Of a stretch of DNA of 64,000 nt, positions 9,337 through 18,183 are shown piece by piece; the stretch's first letter is position 1, and each line of letters starts with the position of its first letter. The position numbers and the translations under genes are program-made. The notes below the pieces were generated by a model. That model was not told the DNA's origin, ran no database searches, and saw only the letters and a list, made by a program, of their open reading frames with translations. The stretch spans positions 124,001 through 188,000 of the forward strand of contig CANMFE010000003.1 in the NCBI GenBank assembly GCA_947497085.1. The letters are read 5' to 3'. Source of the stretch: an uncultured Sphingomonadaceae bacterium. Its GTDB lineage: Bacteria > Pseudomonadota > Alphaproteobacteria > Sphingomonadales > Sphingomonadaceae.

Positions 9337-10443
9337 CTAAAACACCACCACGCTGCGGATACTTTCCCCTGCGTGCATCAGGTCAAAGCCCTTGTTGATC
9401 TCTTCCAGTTTCAGGACATGGGTTATCATGGGATCAATCTCGATCTTGCCGTCCATATACCAGTCGACGATTTTCGGCACGTCGGTCCGCCCTTTGGCCC
9501 CGCCAAAGGCCGTACCGCGCCAGTTGCGGCCCGTCACCAGCTGGAACGGGCGTGTCGCAATTTCCTTGCCCGCCTCGGCCACGCCGATAATGATCGAAGT
9601 GCCCCAGCCTTTATGGCAACATTCCAGCGCGTCGCGCATCACATCGGTATTGCCGGTACAGTCAAAACTGTAATCCGCCCCGCCATCCAGCATATCGACC
9701 AGCGCCTCAACGACATTGCCGGTATCTTGCGGGTTGACGAAATCGGTCATCCCGAATTTGCGGCCCCATTCCGCTTTATCAGAATTGATATCCACCCCGA
9801 CAATACGGTCTGCACCCGCCATTTTCGCGCCCTGAATAACATTCAGTCCGATACCGCCCAAACCGAACACAACGATATTGTCTCCCGGTTTCACCTGCGC
9901 GGTATTCACCACTGCGCCCACGCCCGTCGTCACACCGCAGCCAATATAACAGCTGGTCTGGAACGGTGCGTCCTTGCGGATTTTCGCGACCGCAATTTCC
10001 GGCAACACGGTGAAATTCGAGAAGGTCGAACAGCCCATATAATGGTAAATGGTTTCGCCCTTATAGCTGAACCGGCTGGTGCCATCGGGCATCACCCCGC
10101 GCCCCTGTGTCTCACGGATCGCGCTGCACAGATTGGTCTTGCCGCTCAGGCACATTTTGCACTGCCGGCATTCGGGTGTGTAGAGCGGAATGACATGATC
10201 GCCTGCGGCCACAGAGGTCACGCCAGCGCCAACCTCCCGCACAATGCCCGCCCCTTCATGGCCCAGCACGGAAGGAAACAACCCCTCGCTATCAAGCCCG
10301 TCCAGCGTATAGGCGTCAGTATGGCAGATACCCGTCGCCATGATCTCAACCAGTACCTCACCCGCTTTTGGCCCTTCCAGATCAAGCTCGACAATTTCAA
10401 GTGGTTGTTTGGCTTCAAATGCAACGGCGGCACGTGTTTTCAT
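9337..10443 (-). CDS. adhC: S-(hydroxymethyl)glutathione dehydrogenase / class III alcohol dehydrogenase
   Basis: 368 residues, full length for class III zinc alcohol dehydrogenase. Catalytic zinc ligands are in [10 protein letters not shown] and [12 protein letters not shown]; the structural zinc lobe has four cysteines in [15 protein letters not shown]. The Rossmann nucleotide motif is [16 protein letters not shown] with [13 protein letters not shown] after it, indicating NAD. It oxidises S-hydroxymethylglutathione, the spontaneous formaldehyde-glutathione adduct, to S-formylglutathione, the substrate of fghA three genes downstream. It heads the operon; AAGG lies about 10 bases before the ATG. 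Confidence 0.96.
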   Translation of the reverse strand: MKTRAAVAFEAKQPLEIVELDLEGPKAGEVLVEIMATGICHTDAYTLDGLDSEGLFPSVLGHEGAGIVREVGAGVTSVAAGDHVIPLYTPECRQCKMCLSGKTNLCSAIRETQGRGVMPDGTSRFSYKGETIYHYMGCSTFSNFTVLPEIAVAKIRKDAPFQTSCYIGCGVTTGVGAVVNTAQVKPGDNIVVFGLGGIGLNVIQGAKMAGADRIVGVDINSDKAEWGRKFGMTDFVNPQDTGNVVEALVDMLDGGADYSFDCTGNTDVMRDALECCHKGWGTSIIIGVAEAGKEIATRPFQLVTGRNWRGTAFGGAKGRTDVPKIVDWYMDGKIEIDPMITHVLKLEEINKGFDLMHAGESIRSVVVF

Positions 10444-10496
10444 GGGAGCTACCTTTCGTGAATGTCACCCATTCATATCAGCGGCATGGCTTTTGT

Positions 10497-10511
10497 CGAA
10501 TATATTATTCG
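10497..10511. promoter_or_regulatory. Perfect inverted repeat upstream of adhC
   Basis: CGAATA-TAT-TATTCG, 6-bp arms with a 3-base centre, 54 bases upstream of the adhC ATG in the divergent adhC/phoX-like intergenic region. Symmetry and position fit an operator, but no regulator gene is adjacent and the protein is unknown. Confidence 0.35.
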
Positions 10512-10587
10512 GCTTGCGCGTGCATGCTTGACTCTATCCGCGCACGGGCCTTCACTACATGTATAGTGCAGGTGAAGGGGAGAGAAG

Positions 10588-11994
10588 ATGACATTAAGCA
10601 GACGCAGTTTCATGAAAAAGGCGCAGGCGGCGGGTATTTTCTATGCCTCACTTTCACTGGGTGGCAGCGCCCTCGCCTTTGAAAAAACCGGCAAGTTCCC
10701 ACTTATCGCCGACCCTAATGGCATACTCGACCTGCCCGAAGGCTTTACATACCGCCTGATATCCAAAGCGGGTGACGTGATGTCCGACGGATTTTTTCGC
10801 CCTGGCCGCGCCGATGGCATGGCCTGTTTCCCGCACCCGGATGATGGCGGCAAATGCATATTGATGCGCAACCATGAAAACTGGCCTTCGACCGAAAGCG
10901 GCAGCCCTTTCGGCGATAATGACGAACTGCTGGACAGGCTGCCCGAAGGCAAGCTGTACGACACCAAGGCCACCGGGCGCCCTTTTTTCGGCGGCGTGAC
11001 CAAACTGGTTTACGACCTTGAAAAGAAAGAAATGGTGGAGGATTATCTGGTACTTGCCGGCACCGCCGCCAATTGCGCGGGCGGAGCAACGCCATGGGGA
11101 TCATGGCTGAGCTGCGAAGAAGCCGCCGTCGTCCCTGCCGAAGGCGCGAATAAGCACCATGGCTTTGTATTTGAAGTACCAGCTTCTGCCACTGGCCCGA
11201 TTGACCCACGACCGATCACGGCAATGGGCCGGTTCGTTCACGAAGCCGCCGCCGTCGATCCGCAGACCGGCATTGTCTATATGACTGAGGATAATCCACG
11301 CGGCCTATTCTACCGCTATATTCCCGATGTACCGGGTCAGTTGCACAAAGGCGGCAAATTGCAGGCACTGGCGATCAAGGGGCGCCCCTCGGCTGTTACA
11401 AGCAACTGGCCTAAGGATTGGGGCGGGGAAGGCCAGGGGCCGATCACCTATATGCCCGGTGAAATATTCGCAGTGACATGGATCGATATGGAAGACGCCG
11501 CCAATTACGAGCTGCCCGGCGATGAACTTGCCAAACGCGGCCACGCTGCGGGCGCAGCGCAGTTTTTCCGCGGTGAAGGCATGGACTATGCACTACGGCC
11601 GGATGGCAAGACCGGTGATATCTATTTCAGCTGCACACAGGGCGGCATCATGGGTACGGGGCAGATATGGTGCTACACACCCGGCACCACATCGGATGGC
11701 GTGCTGAAACTCGTCTATGAATCACCCGGTGCCGATACGCTTGATATGTGCGACAATATAGCGGTTGCACCCTGGGGCGACCTGATCCTGTGCGAGGATG
11801 GACGCGGTGACCAGTATCTGCGCGGATTGACAGCAGAAGGCCAGATATATGAGATCGCCCGCAATGCGCACGCGGAAAAAAGCGAATTTTGCGGTGCCTG
11901 CTTCTCGCCAGACGGACAGGTAATGTTCGTCAATATCCAGGAACCCGGCCTGACACTGGCAATCGAGGGGCCTTGGGAAGCACTGAAATCCTAG
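10588..11994 (+). CDS. PhoX-like (DUF839) Tat-exported protein
   Basis: 468 residues. The N-terminus LSRRSFMKKAQAAGIFYASL carries a twin-arginine signal (SRRSFMK) and a short hydrophobic core, so it should be exported folded. The body is a DUF839/PhoX beta-propeller: PHPDDGGKCILMRNHENWP, GGVTKLVYDLEKKEMVEDY, ATPWGSWLSCEEAAV, GRFVHEAAAVDPQTGIVYMTEDN, and FCGACFSPDGQVMFVNIQEPG. Characterised PhoX enzymes are calcium/iron-dependent alkaline phosphatases, but many DUF839 members are untested. I see no Pho-box-like sequence before it. Divergent from adhC. Confidence 0.85.
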   Translation: MTLSRRSFMKKAQAAGIFYASLSLGGSALAFEKTGKFPLIADPNGILDLPEGFTYRLISKAGDVMSDGFFRPGRADGMACFPHPDDGGKCILMRNHENWPSTESGSPFGDNDELLDRLPEGKLYDTKATGRPFFGGVTKLVYDLEKKEMVEDYLVLAGTAANCAGGATPWGSWLSCEEAAVVPAEGANKHHGFVFEVPASATGPIDPRPITAMGRFVHEAAAVDPQTGIVYMTEDNPRGLFYRYIPDVPGQLHKGGKLQALAIKGRPSAVTSNWPKDWGGEGQGPITYMPGEIFAVTWIDMEDAANYELPGDELAKRGHAAGAAQFFRGEGMDYALRPDGKTGDIYFSCTQGGIMGTGQIWCYTPGTTSDGVLKLVYESPGADTLDMCDNIAVAPWGDLILCEDGRGDQYLRGLTAEGQIYEIARNAHAEKSEFCGACFSPDGQVMFVNIQEPGLTLAIEGPWEALKS

Positions 11995-12066
11995 CTTTCG
12001 CCACATCTTGATGTAACGGATAATTTGTTACATTATTCTCCTGATATACCCGCGGGAGGAAATGTC

Positions 12067-12858
12067 ATGGATACGGGCCAAAAAGCGCAGATTGCGCCAG
12101 TTTCAGTCGCAAGCGACCTCAGGACAAGCGACCTTCGCGCCGCTCTTGCAGCAGGCTGGCGAGACTTTATGGCACATCCTGTATTCGGACTGTTCTTCGC
12201 CGCGATCTATGTGATTGGCGGCATATGCATATATTTCGGGCTTTTTGAGCGCGGCGAAATCATGTGGCTGATCCCCGCTGCGGCGGGCTTTCCCCTGCTC
12301 GCGCCTTTTGTCGCTGTGGGGCTATATGAAGTCAGCCGCCGCCGTGAGGCCGGACTGCCAATGAGCTGGCGCGCGACGCTGGGCGCGATGCGCGGACATG
12401 GCGACGAACAGATATTGAGCATGGGCGTGATCCTGTTTGTCGCATTCTCTTTCTGGCTCATGATTGCACATGGCATTTTCGCGGTATTTGTGGCGCAGGC
12501 CGGTGCCGGTTCAGAATCGATAGAATTCTTTTTTACCGGTACGGGCCTGATGATGCTTTTGGTAGGCAGCATCGTCGGCGCATTGATAGCGCTCGCCTTT
12601 TACGCGATCACGGTTATCAGCCTGCCATTGCTGGTTGACCGTGAAGTCGATTTTATCACCGCCATTATCGTCAGCCTGGCCACCATACGATCGAACAGGT
12701 TCGTGATGCTGGCCTGGGCCGCTATAATCGCAGTTACATTGTTTATTGCCATGCTCCCGCTTTTCCTCGGCCTGTTTATCGTGCTGCCGGTTCTCGCCCA
12801 CGCGACATGGCACCTGTACCGCCGCGTGGTGGATGAGAACGGCACCGGAGCTGCCTGA
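12067..12858 (+). CDS. DUF2189 integral membrane protein
   Basis: 263 residues from the ATG at 12067, which follows GGGAGGA by six bases; the longer frame from 12025 has no such site. After a polar N-terminus there are about six hydrophobic segments (for example VFGLFFAAIYVIGGICIYFG, MGVILFVAFSFWLMIAHGIF, LMMLLVGSIVGALIALAF and LFIAMLPLFLGLFIVLPVLA). The pattern GWRDFMAHP near the start and LAHATWHLYRRVV at the end are typical of DUF2189 proteins, common in alphaproteobacteria and sometimes near cytochrome oxidase genes. Function unknown. Confidence 0.85.
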   Translation: MDTGQKAQIAPVSVASDLRTSDLRAALAAGWRDFMAHPVFGLFFAAIYVIGGICIYFGLFERGEIMWLIPAAAGFPLLAPFVAVGLYEVSRRREAGLPMSWRATLGAMRGHGDEQILSMGVILFVAFSFWLMIAHGIFAVFVAQAGAGSESIEFFFTGTGLMMLLVGSIVGALIALAFYAITVISLPLLVDREVDFITAIIVSLATIRSNRFVMLAWAAIIAVTLFIAMLPLFLGLFIVLPVLAHATWHLYRRVVDENGTGAA

Positions 12859-12869
12859 TCATACCGGAA

Positions 12870-13412
12870 TCATCCGGCTATCCATTCCCCTGACTTTACG
12901 CCATCTAATGCCCAGTCGCCAATGCTCCAGCGCACCAACCGCAGCGTTGGATGGCCGATTGCAGCGGTCATGCGGCGCACCTGCCGGTTACGGCCTTCAC
13001 GGATGGTCAGCTTCAGCCAGCAATCGGGCACGGTTTTGCGGAACCGCACCGGCGGGTCTCGGTCCCACAGATCAGGCGGACCAATCCGCTCCACTTCAGC
13101 AGGGCGCGTCCATCCATCTTTTAATTCCACACCGCGGCGCAGTTTGGAAAGCGCACGCTCTTCGGCATCTCCCTCAACCTGCACCAGATAGGTTTTGGGC
13201 ATTTTGAACTTCGGATCGGCAATCCGTGCCTGTAATTTGCCATTATCCGTCAGCAGCAAAAGACCCTCACTATCACGGTCGAGCCGCCCTGCCGGATACA
13301 CGCCGGAGATATCGATATAATCGGAGAGGGTCGCACGCGCGGTTTCCGTGCCGCGATCGGTGAATTGCGAAAGCACACCATATGGCTTGTTAAACAGAAT
13401 CAACTGCGGCAT
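12870..13412 (-). CDS. rluE: rRNA large-subunit pseudouridine synthase, RluE/RsuA family
   Basis: 180 residues without an S4 domain, which fits RluE (23S rRNA U2457) better than RsuA or RluB. The catalytic aspartate motif is AGRLDRDSEGLLLLT, the N-terminal motif is ILFNKPYGVLSQF, and the C-terminal motif is TIREGRNRQVRRMTAAIGHP followed by LVRWSIGD. It isomerises a specific uridine in rRNA. Convergent with DUF2189, with an 11-bp gap, and divergent from roxA. Confidence 0.9.
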   Translation of the reverse strand: MPQLILFNKPYGVLSQFTDRGTETARATLSDYIDISGVYPAGRLDRDSEGLLLLTDNGKLQARIADPKFKMPKTYLVQVEGDAEERALSKLRRGVELKDGWTRPAEVERIGPPDLWDRDPPVRFRKTVPDCWLKLTIREGRNRQVRRMTAAIGHPTLRLVRWSIGDWALDGVKSGEWIAG

Positions 13413-13494
13413 GGCTTTGTCATCTTTCGTTCTGTCACATATTTAATCTGGCAATGCTCCTATTGAGCGAACCATGTTTTCCAGGCGACCATAT

Positions 13495-14646
13495 ATGCAA
13501 TTGCACGATTTTGATATTGATGTTTTCCTGCGCGATCACTGGCAGAAGAAACCGCTTTTGATAAAAAACGCCTGGCCGTCATGGGATAATCCGATCACCC
13601 CTGATGAACTGGCGGGGCTGGCGTGTGAACCGCAAATTGAATCGCGGCTGATTGCGGAAACAGACGGAACATGGAACGTTGAGAACGGCCCCTTGCCAGA
13701 GACTCGTTTTGGCGAACTTGGGCCCAAAGACTGGACACTGCTGGTGCAGGCCACCGATCATTATGTGCCCGAGGTGGCCGCGCTGATCGAACCGTTTCGT
13801 TTTATCCCCAACTGGCGCATTGATGACGTTATGGTCAGCTATGCAGCAGATGGCGGCGGCGTGGGGCCGCATTATGACCAATATGACGTGTTCCTGATTC
13901 AGGGTCTGGGCAAGCGCAGGTGGCAGGTGGGCCAGATATGCAATGCGGATACGCCCATGTTGCCGGGCGGCGATCTGCGGCAGCTTGCCGAATTTGAGCC
14001 AACAGACGAATGGATATTGGAACCGGGCGATATACTATATGTACCGCCGCGCATTCCGCATAACGGCACCGCGATAGGCAATGATTGCATGACCTATTCC
14101 GTCGGCTTTCGTGCGCCATCACGCGCCGAGCTGATTGCCGATTATTGTGACGACCTGCTGGAGCATCTCGATAGTGATGACCGTTATGGCGACCCGGACT
14201 TACAACCGCAAAGCAATCCGGGTGAGATTTCGGCACAGGCAATAGACCGGCTCCATGCGATACTGACGGAAAAAATGAATGACCGTGAATATTTTGCGCG
14301 CTGGTTCGGGCAATATAACAGTACGCGGAAATATCCCGATATGGACTGGGCACCGGAAAAACAGCTGCAACCCGGCGAAGTGCATAGCATGCTGGCCAAT
14401 GGCACCCCCCTGCTGCGCAATCCCGCCAGCCGCTTTTCGTTCATTCGTCATGATGGCAATTCGGTTTCGTTATTTGCCGATGGTGATTGTTATACATGCA
14501 CCGATGAAGCCGGATATCTGGCCGAACAGATATGCGCCCACGGCGCAATCACCATAAGCCCCGAAATGCTGGAATCAGACCCGGTAGCCGCCTTGATTAC
14601 AAAGCTGTATAACAAAGGCAGCCTGGCTTTTGAGCAGCCAGGCTGA
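13495..14646 (+). CDS. roxA: Cupin/JmjC-type 50S ribosomal protein L16 arginine 3-hydroxylase (RoxA/YcfD-like)
   Basis: 383 residues from the ATG at 13495 (MQLHDFDIDVFLRDHWQKKP); an ATG seven codons upstream is possible. The DHWQKKPLLIKNAW start and LVQATDHYVPEVAALIEPFR match YcfD. The 2-oxoglutarate/Fe(II) site has the HxD pair in GGGVGPHYDQYDVFLIQG and the second histidine in LYVPPRIPHNG. The dimerisation and winged-helix C-terminal domains follow (YSVGFRAPSRAELIADY onward). In E. coli this enzyme hydroxylates an arginine of ribosomal protein L16. Length is close to the E. coli protein. A stable hairpin overlaps the 3' end of the gene. Confidence 0.9.
   Translation: MQLHDFDIDVFLRDHWQKKPLLIKNAWPSWDNPITPDELAGLACEPQIESRLIAETDGTWNVENGPLPETRFGELGPKDWTLLVQATDHYVPEVAALIEPFRFIPNWRIDDVMVSYAADGGGVGPHYDQYDVFLIQGLGKRRWQVGQICNADTPMLPGGDLRQLAEFEPTDEWILEPGDILYVPPRIPHNGTAIGNDCMTYSVGFRAPSRAELIADYCDDLLEHLDSDDRYGDPDLQPQSNPGEISAQAIDRLHAILTEKMNDREYFARWFGQYNSTRKYPDMDWAPEKQLQPGEVHSMLANGTPLLRNPASRFSFIRHDGNSVSLFADGDCYTCTDEAGYLAEQICAHGAITISPEMLESDPVAALITKLYNKGSLAFEQPG
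14619..14645 (+). terminator. Hairpin overlapping the roxA stop codon
   Basis: CAGCCTGGC (14619-14627) pairs perfectly with GCCAGGCTG (14637-14645), 9 bp with a 9-base loop, ending inside the TGA stop. There is no T tract after it on either strand, so it may be an mRNA 3'-end stabiliser or a rho-assisted terminator. Confidence 0.45.
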
Positions 14647-14675
14647 ATGCCCACTTGAATACCCTGCCATCCGGT

Positions 14676-16589
14676 TCAACCGCCGCCTGACAGCACCTCG
14701 TCCACGGTTCCTGTGGTGACCGCATGATAGCCGCTGCGCGTTTTCGCATAGATGCGCCGTGCGATGGGCTGGCCCCATGCGCCCTGCTCCATCAACGCTT
14801 CAAATAAAGGCGCAACAAATTTGCGGCGGCCTACAGTGGCAAGGAATTTTTCAGCGAGCGGCACCGCCGGTTCATAGCGGTTCTGCAATGCCAGTTCGAG
14901 CCAGGCGAACAGGATTTCATTATTGCCGGATGCGGACAGGCCAAGGTCACTATCAAGCTTCGCCAACTCTCCACCGGGCAATTCGCGCGGCAATTTGCTG
15001 AGCAGGCGCAGTCGCTCCGCGCTGGTCCATTTTTCCCACACCGCTGTATCGACCGTGCGGCTGCTGGCATAGGCCTTAGCCGCCTTGTCCACTTCGGCAA
15101 ATGCGGCAAGATCTGGCCGCAGTGCATTGGCTGGCAGGCCGGGCTTGTAGACCCATTCATCGAGCATCAGCTTCGCTTCCAGTTCTTCGTCGCCCTTGAT
15201 CAGGTTTTCCCGCATATCCGCGAGGAACATGGCCGATGTTGCCGGTTCAAAAGCATGCCTGTCAAACCAGCTTTCCAGCCATGTATCGAATTTCTCACGC
15301 CCGACGATCGATTCCACCGTGTGCAGGAAAGTCGCACCCTTATCGTAAATAACACCGCTGGTCCCGCCTTCGGGGCTGGCATTTTCACCTGTCAGATGCA
15401 GCGCCGTGATGGCGTTGTCGGTGCCTTCTTCGGCAATGGTATCTTCCATCGCTGCAAAATTGAGCGCGCGCTCCTGGCTCGCCCGTTTTTCGCCATATAG
15501 CTTTTCGATAATCCGGTTTTCGAAATAACTGGTGGTGCCCTCGTTAAGCCAGCTGTCCGCCCAATTGGCATTGGTCACCAAATTGCCCGACCAGCTATGC
15601 GCCAGCTCATGCGCGACCAGCCCGGTCAGGCTGCGGTCACCCGCGATAAAAGTCGGCGTCAGGAATGTCATGACCGGATTTTCCATGCCTCCATAAGGGA
15701 AGCTGGGCGGTAGCACGATCATGTCATAACGGCCCCAGCGATATTCGCCGTAAAGCTCTTCGGCCGCATCAATCATCTTTTCCGTGTCGGCAAGTTCTGC
15801 CGCGGCCTTTTTCAGCATTACCGGCTCAGTCCACACGCCCGAACGCGGCCCCAGTTCCCGAAACACGATATCGCCCGCGGCAATCGCGATCAGATAGGGG
15901 GCAACCGGCTTGTCCATGGCAAAACTGAAAGCGCGGCGGCCTTCGCCAGCATCCACCGGGTCACCACCGGAAAGGCCGGACATCACGACTGTCAGCGGTT
16001 CGGGCGCGGTAATTTTCGCCTCCCATGTCTGGCGAATGCCAGGGCTATCCTGCGTCGGTATCCATGTGCGGTTCAGAGTCGGCTGACCCTGGCTGAGCAG
16101 ATAGGGATGCTCACCGCCCGCCGTCTGCTCGGGCACCAGCCATTGCAGCGCCTTGGCATCGGGGCCGGATGTATAGCCAATCACAGCCTGCCGTTTATCG
16201 CCCATGGTGATCGTCAGCGGCGCGCCCATGCCATCCTTTGCCGCGCCCAGCTCAAATGGCAGATCGCTGCCCGCAATGTCCGTGACCGATGATATTTCCA
16301 GCCCCATCGTGTCGAGAATCACCGTATCCGCGCCATCCGCCGCCATGATGTCGATCGTGGCCGTACCGCCAACATTCCGGTTCTCAAAATCGAGCGCCAG
16401 GTCCAGCGCCACATGGGTGACCCGCGCGATTTCAGGCTGGGCATAGCTATACGGGTCTTTCGCATCATCACTGGTGAGTATCGGCGATACAATCGGTTCG
16501 CCATTGGCCACCGGTCCATCGCCCTGCGTCGAACAGGCTGTAAGGGTAGCGGCGCTAAGGATCAGGCACAGGGCGGCAAAGAAACGCAT
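14676..16589 (-). CDS. M1-family aminopeptidase, leukotriene-A4-hydrolase-like lipoprotein
   Basis: 637 residues from the ATG at 16589, preceded by GGAG; the longer frame lacks a signal. The N-terminus MRFFAALCLILSAATLTAC is a lipoprotein signal with lipobox LTAC, so the mature protein should be envelope-anchored. The N-terminal beta domain carries QGQPTLNRTWIPTQDSP. The catalytic domain has PSFPYGGMENPVMTF (GGMEN aminopeptidase motif) and the zinc site LVAHELAHSWSGNLVT with the third ligand in WLNEGTTSYFE. The C-terminal ~150 residues form the LTA4H-type helical domain. It probably removes N-terminal residues from peptides in the periplasm. Monocistronic, convergent with roxA. Confidence 0.93.
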   Translation of the reverse strand: MRFFAALCLILSAATLTACSTQGDGPVANGEPIVSPILTSDDAKDPYSYAQPEIARVTHVALDLALDFENRNVGGTATIDIMAADGADTVILDTMGLEISSVTDIAGSDLPFELGAAKDGMGAPLTITMGDKRQAVIGYTSGPDAKALQWLVPEQTAGGEHPYLLSQGQPTLNRTWIPTQDSPGIRQTWEAKITAPEPLTVVMSGLSGGDPVDAGEGRRAFSFAMDKPVAPYLIAIAAGDIVFRELGPRSGVWTEPVMLKKAAAELADTEKMIDAAEELYGEYRWGRYDMIVLPPSFPYGGMENPVMTFLTPTFIAGDRSLTGLVAHELAHSWSGNLVTNANWADSWLNEGTTSYFENRIIEKLYGEKRASQERALNFAAMEDTIAEEGTDNAITALHLTGENASPEGGTSGVIYDKGATFLHTVESIVGREKFDTWLESWFDRHAFEPATSAMFLADMRENLIKGDEELEAKLMLDEWVYKPGLPANALRPDLAAFAEVDKAAKAYASSRTVDTAVWEKWTSAERLRLLSKLPRELPGGELAKLDSDLGLSASGNNEILFAWLELALQNRYEPAVPLAEKFLATVGRRKFVAPLFEALMEQGAWGQPIARRIYAKTRSGYHAVTTGTVDEVLSGGG

Positions 16590-16808
16590 GGGGTACACTC
16601 CGAAAAGGGGAAATATGTACAAATCACTAAAGTCAGGCCGTAACGATTGCAAATCATATTCACGAGGGTTCCGGCGTGGTGCGCTATGGCCAGGGCGGCA
16701 CAAATGGCATATTCACATCAGACGCCCCGATGACTGTCTTTACCGGAATTCAAGATGAAGCAGGTATCTGTCCATGCTGGCCATATTCAGAAAGTGGGTT
16801 CCGCAAAT

Positions 16809-17288
16809 TCAATGGCACGCCTTCAGATCACGGCTCAGTAACCACCAGTTGACGGGCCAGGCGGCAATAAAACCTGCCGGAATGGCAACCATAATCGCAA
16901 TCCAGAACTGCGGCGCCAAAAGGCTCCCCGCCGTCATCCCGCCCATATAATAGTCAGTCGCGTTCATCGCGATTTCCATGACACCGATAGAGATAGCCTC
17001 GCCGAGCCAGATCAGTTTCAATGCCTGCATGAATGTTTTGCCCTGGTCGCGCATAACGGGCAGCAGTCCCAGGGTGAAGCCCGATAGATAAGCCAGTGAA
17101 GTTGCCAATATGATCGTTGGCCAAACCCCCAGCCCCAATGCCATGGCGATGATAAGTCCGGCCACCTCTCCTATTACACAGCCTGTCAGACAGTGCAGCG
17201 TTGCCTTTGCGGATGTCACGAAGGGATTGGAGCCATGTTCCAAATGTGCTTCATCATGACATGTCGGCCTATCTTTCATTTCACCCAT
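16809..17288 (-). CDS. DUF4396 membrane protein in copper operon
   Basis: 159 residues. A polar, His-containing N-terminus (HDEAHLEHG) precedes about four hydrophobic segments, beginning TLHCLTGCVIGEVAGLIIAM and including WPTIILATSLAYLSGFTLGL, ISIGVMEIAMNATDYYM and FWIAIMVAIPAGFIAAWPVN. The TLHCLTGC motif with two cysteines is typical of DUF4396. It lies 4 bases after copB, so it should be co-transcribed with copA-copB. The family is unassigned; the operon and the paired cysteines suggest a role in copper handling, which is inference. Confidence 0.82.
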   Translation of the reverse strand: MGEMKDRPTCHDEAHLEHGSNPFVTSAKATLHCLTGCVIGEVAGLIIAMALGLGVWPTIILATSLAYLSGFTLGLLPVMRDQGKTFMQALKLIWLGEAISIGVMEIAMNATDYYMGGMTAGSLLAPQFWIAIMVAIPAGFIAAWPVNWWLLSRDLKACH

Positions 17289-17292
17289 ATCC

Positions 17293-18183
17293 TCAGAACC
17301 AGAACCTTACGCCAACGACATAGTTTGTGATGCCTGGGTCTTCACCATCCGCAATGGCAAAGTCGCGGCTACCGCCTATTTTCCACTCCTGTTCAATGCC
17401 CAGATAGGGCGCAAATTCCGGTGTGATTTCATAACGCAGACGCAGGCCAGCTTCGATACTGTCAATCCCTGAACCAATTCCCAGTTCGGGAATATCCTGC
17501 GCCGACAGATTTGCCTCTGCGCGTGGTTGCAGAATCAATCTCTGCGTCAAACGGTGGTCATATTCGCCCTCAATACGCGCTGTTATATCGCCTTTGTTGG
17601 AGACAAAGCCCGCAATATCGATTTCCAGATGATAGGGGGCAACGCCCTGCGCGCCGACGACAAGATGTGTTCGGTCCGGCCCGTGAAAATCCTGCCTGAT
17701 GCCTGCCTGAAAATCAAAAAACGGGCCGATGGCATGGCTCCAGAGAGCCTGTACTTCAGCCTGTTCTATCTTTTCACCAAAACTCCCTTCACCCTCTGAC
17801 TTGAACCAGAATTTGTCTGTGTCGCCGCCATAGTAACCTTGCATATCCCACAGATATCCATCTTCACCTTGGCGGGCCCGATATTCAAGGCGATCCCCCT
17901 GAATCCACAACAGTTTCATGTTGCCATGCTCATCATAGAGCGCGTCACGCGACGCTTCCATGGCATCCGCACCCCATATCGCATCGGCCGCATTGGGAGG
18001 ACCGGAACCAGCATTTTGTGGTGGCACACTGGTTTTGGGCGGCATGTCATGGCCAGAATGATCGATCTGCTCTTTTTCGCCATGATCCATTTGCGAATGG
18101 TCCATTTGGCTATGGCTTTCCTGTCCCATAGCGGGTGACGAAAAAAAGCATGCTGCAGCAAGAGTGTAGATATATTTCATCAA
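17293..18183 (-). CDS. copB: Copper resistance protein B, outer-membrane
   Basis: 296 residues with signal peptide MMKYIYTLAAACFFSSPAMG. The mature N-terminus is a Met/His metal-binding stretch with MDHSQMDHGEKEQIDHSGHD. The rest is the CopB/PcoB outer-membrane barrel domain: RLEYRARQGEDGYLWDMQGY, WSHAIGPFFDFQAGIRQDF, GSGIDSIEAGLRLRYEITPE, FAPYLGIEQEW and the terminal NYVVGVRFWF ending in an aromatic residue as expected for barrels. In Pseudomonas and E. coli (PcoB) it works with CopA in copper resistance. Its start overlaps the copA stop by 4 bases, so translation is likely coupled. Confidence 0.94.
   Translation of the reverse strand: MMKYIYTLAAACFFSSPAMGQESHSQMDHSQMDHGEKEQIDHSGHDMPPKTSVPPQNAGSGPPNAADAIWGADAMEASRDALYDEHGNMKLLWIQGDRLEYRARQGEDGYLWDMQGYYGGDTDKFWFKSEGEGSFGEKIEQAEVQALWSHAIGPFFDFQAGIRQDFHGPDRTHLVVGAQGVAPYHLEIDIAGFVSNKGDITARIEGEYDHRLTQRLILQPRAEANLSAQDIPELGIGSGIDSIEAGLRLRYEITPEFAPYLGIEQEWKIGGSRDFAIADGEDPGITNYVVGVRFWF

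Noticed and set aside
8887..10461. 524-codon open frame on the plus strand
   Set aside because: It lies antisense to adhC, the VOC gene and part of purU, which are clear conserved genes; its product has no recognisable domain. G+C-biased codons leave the opposite frame open.
13474..13494. Upstream ATG as roxA start
   Set aside because: The homologous family begins near MQLHDFD; the earlier ATG adds seven residues without conserved features.
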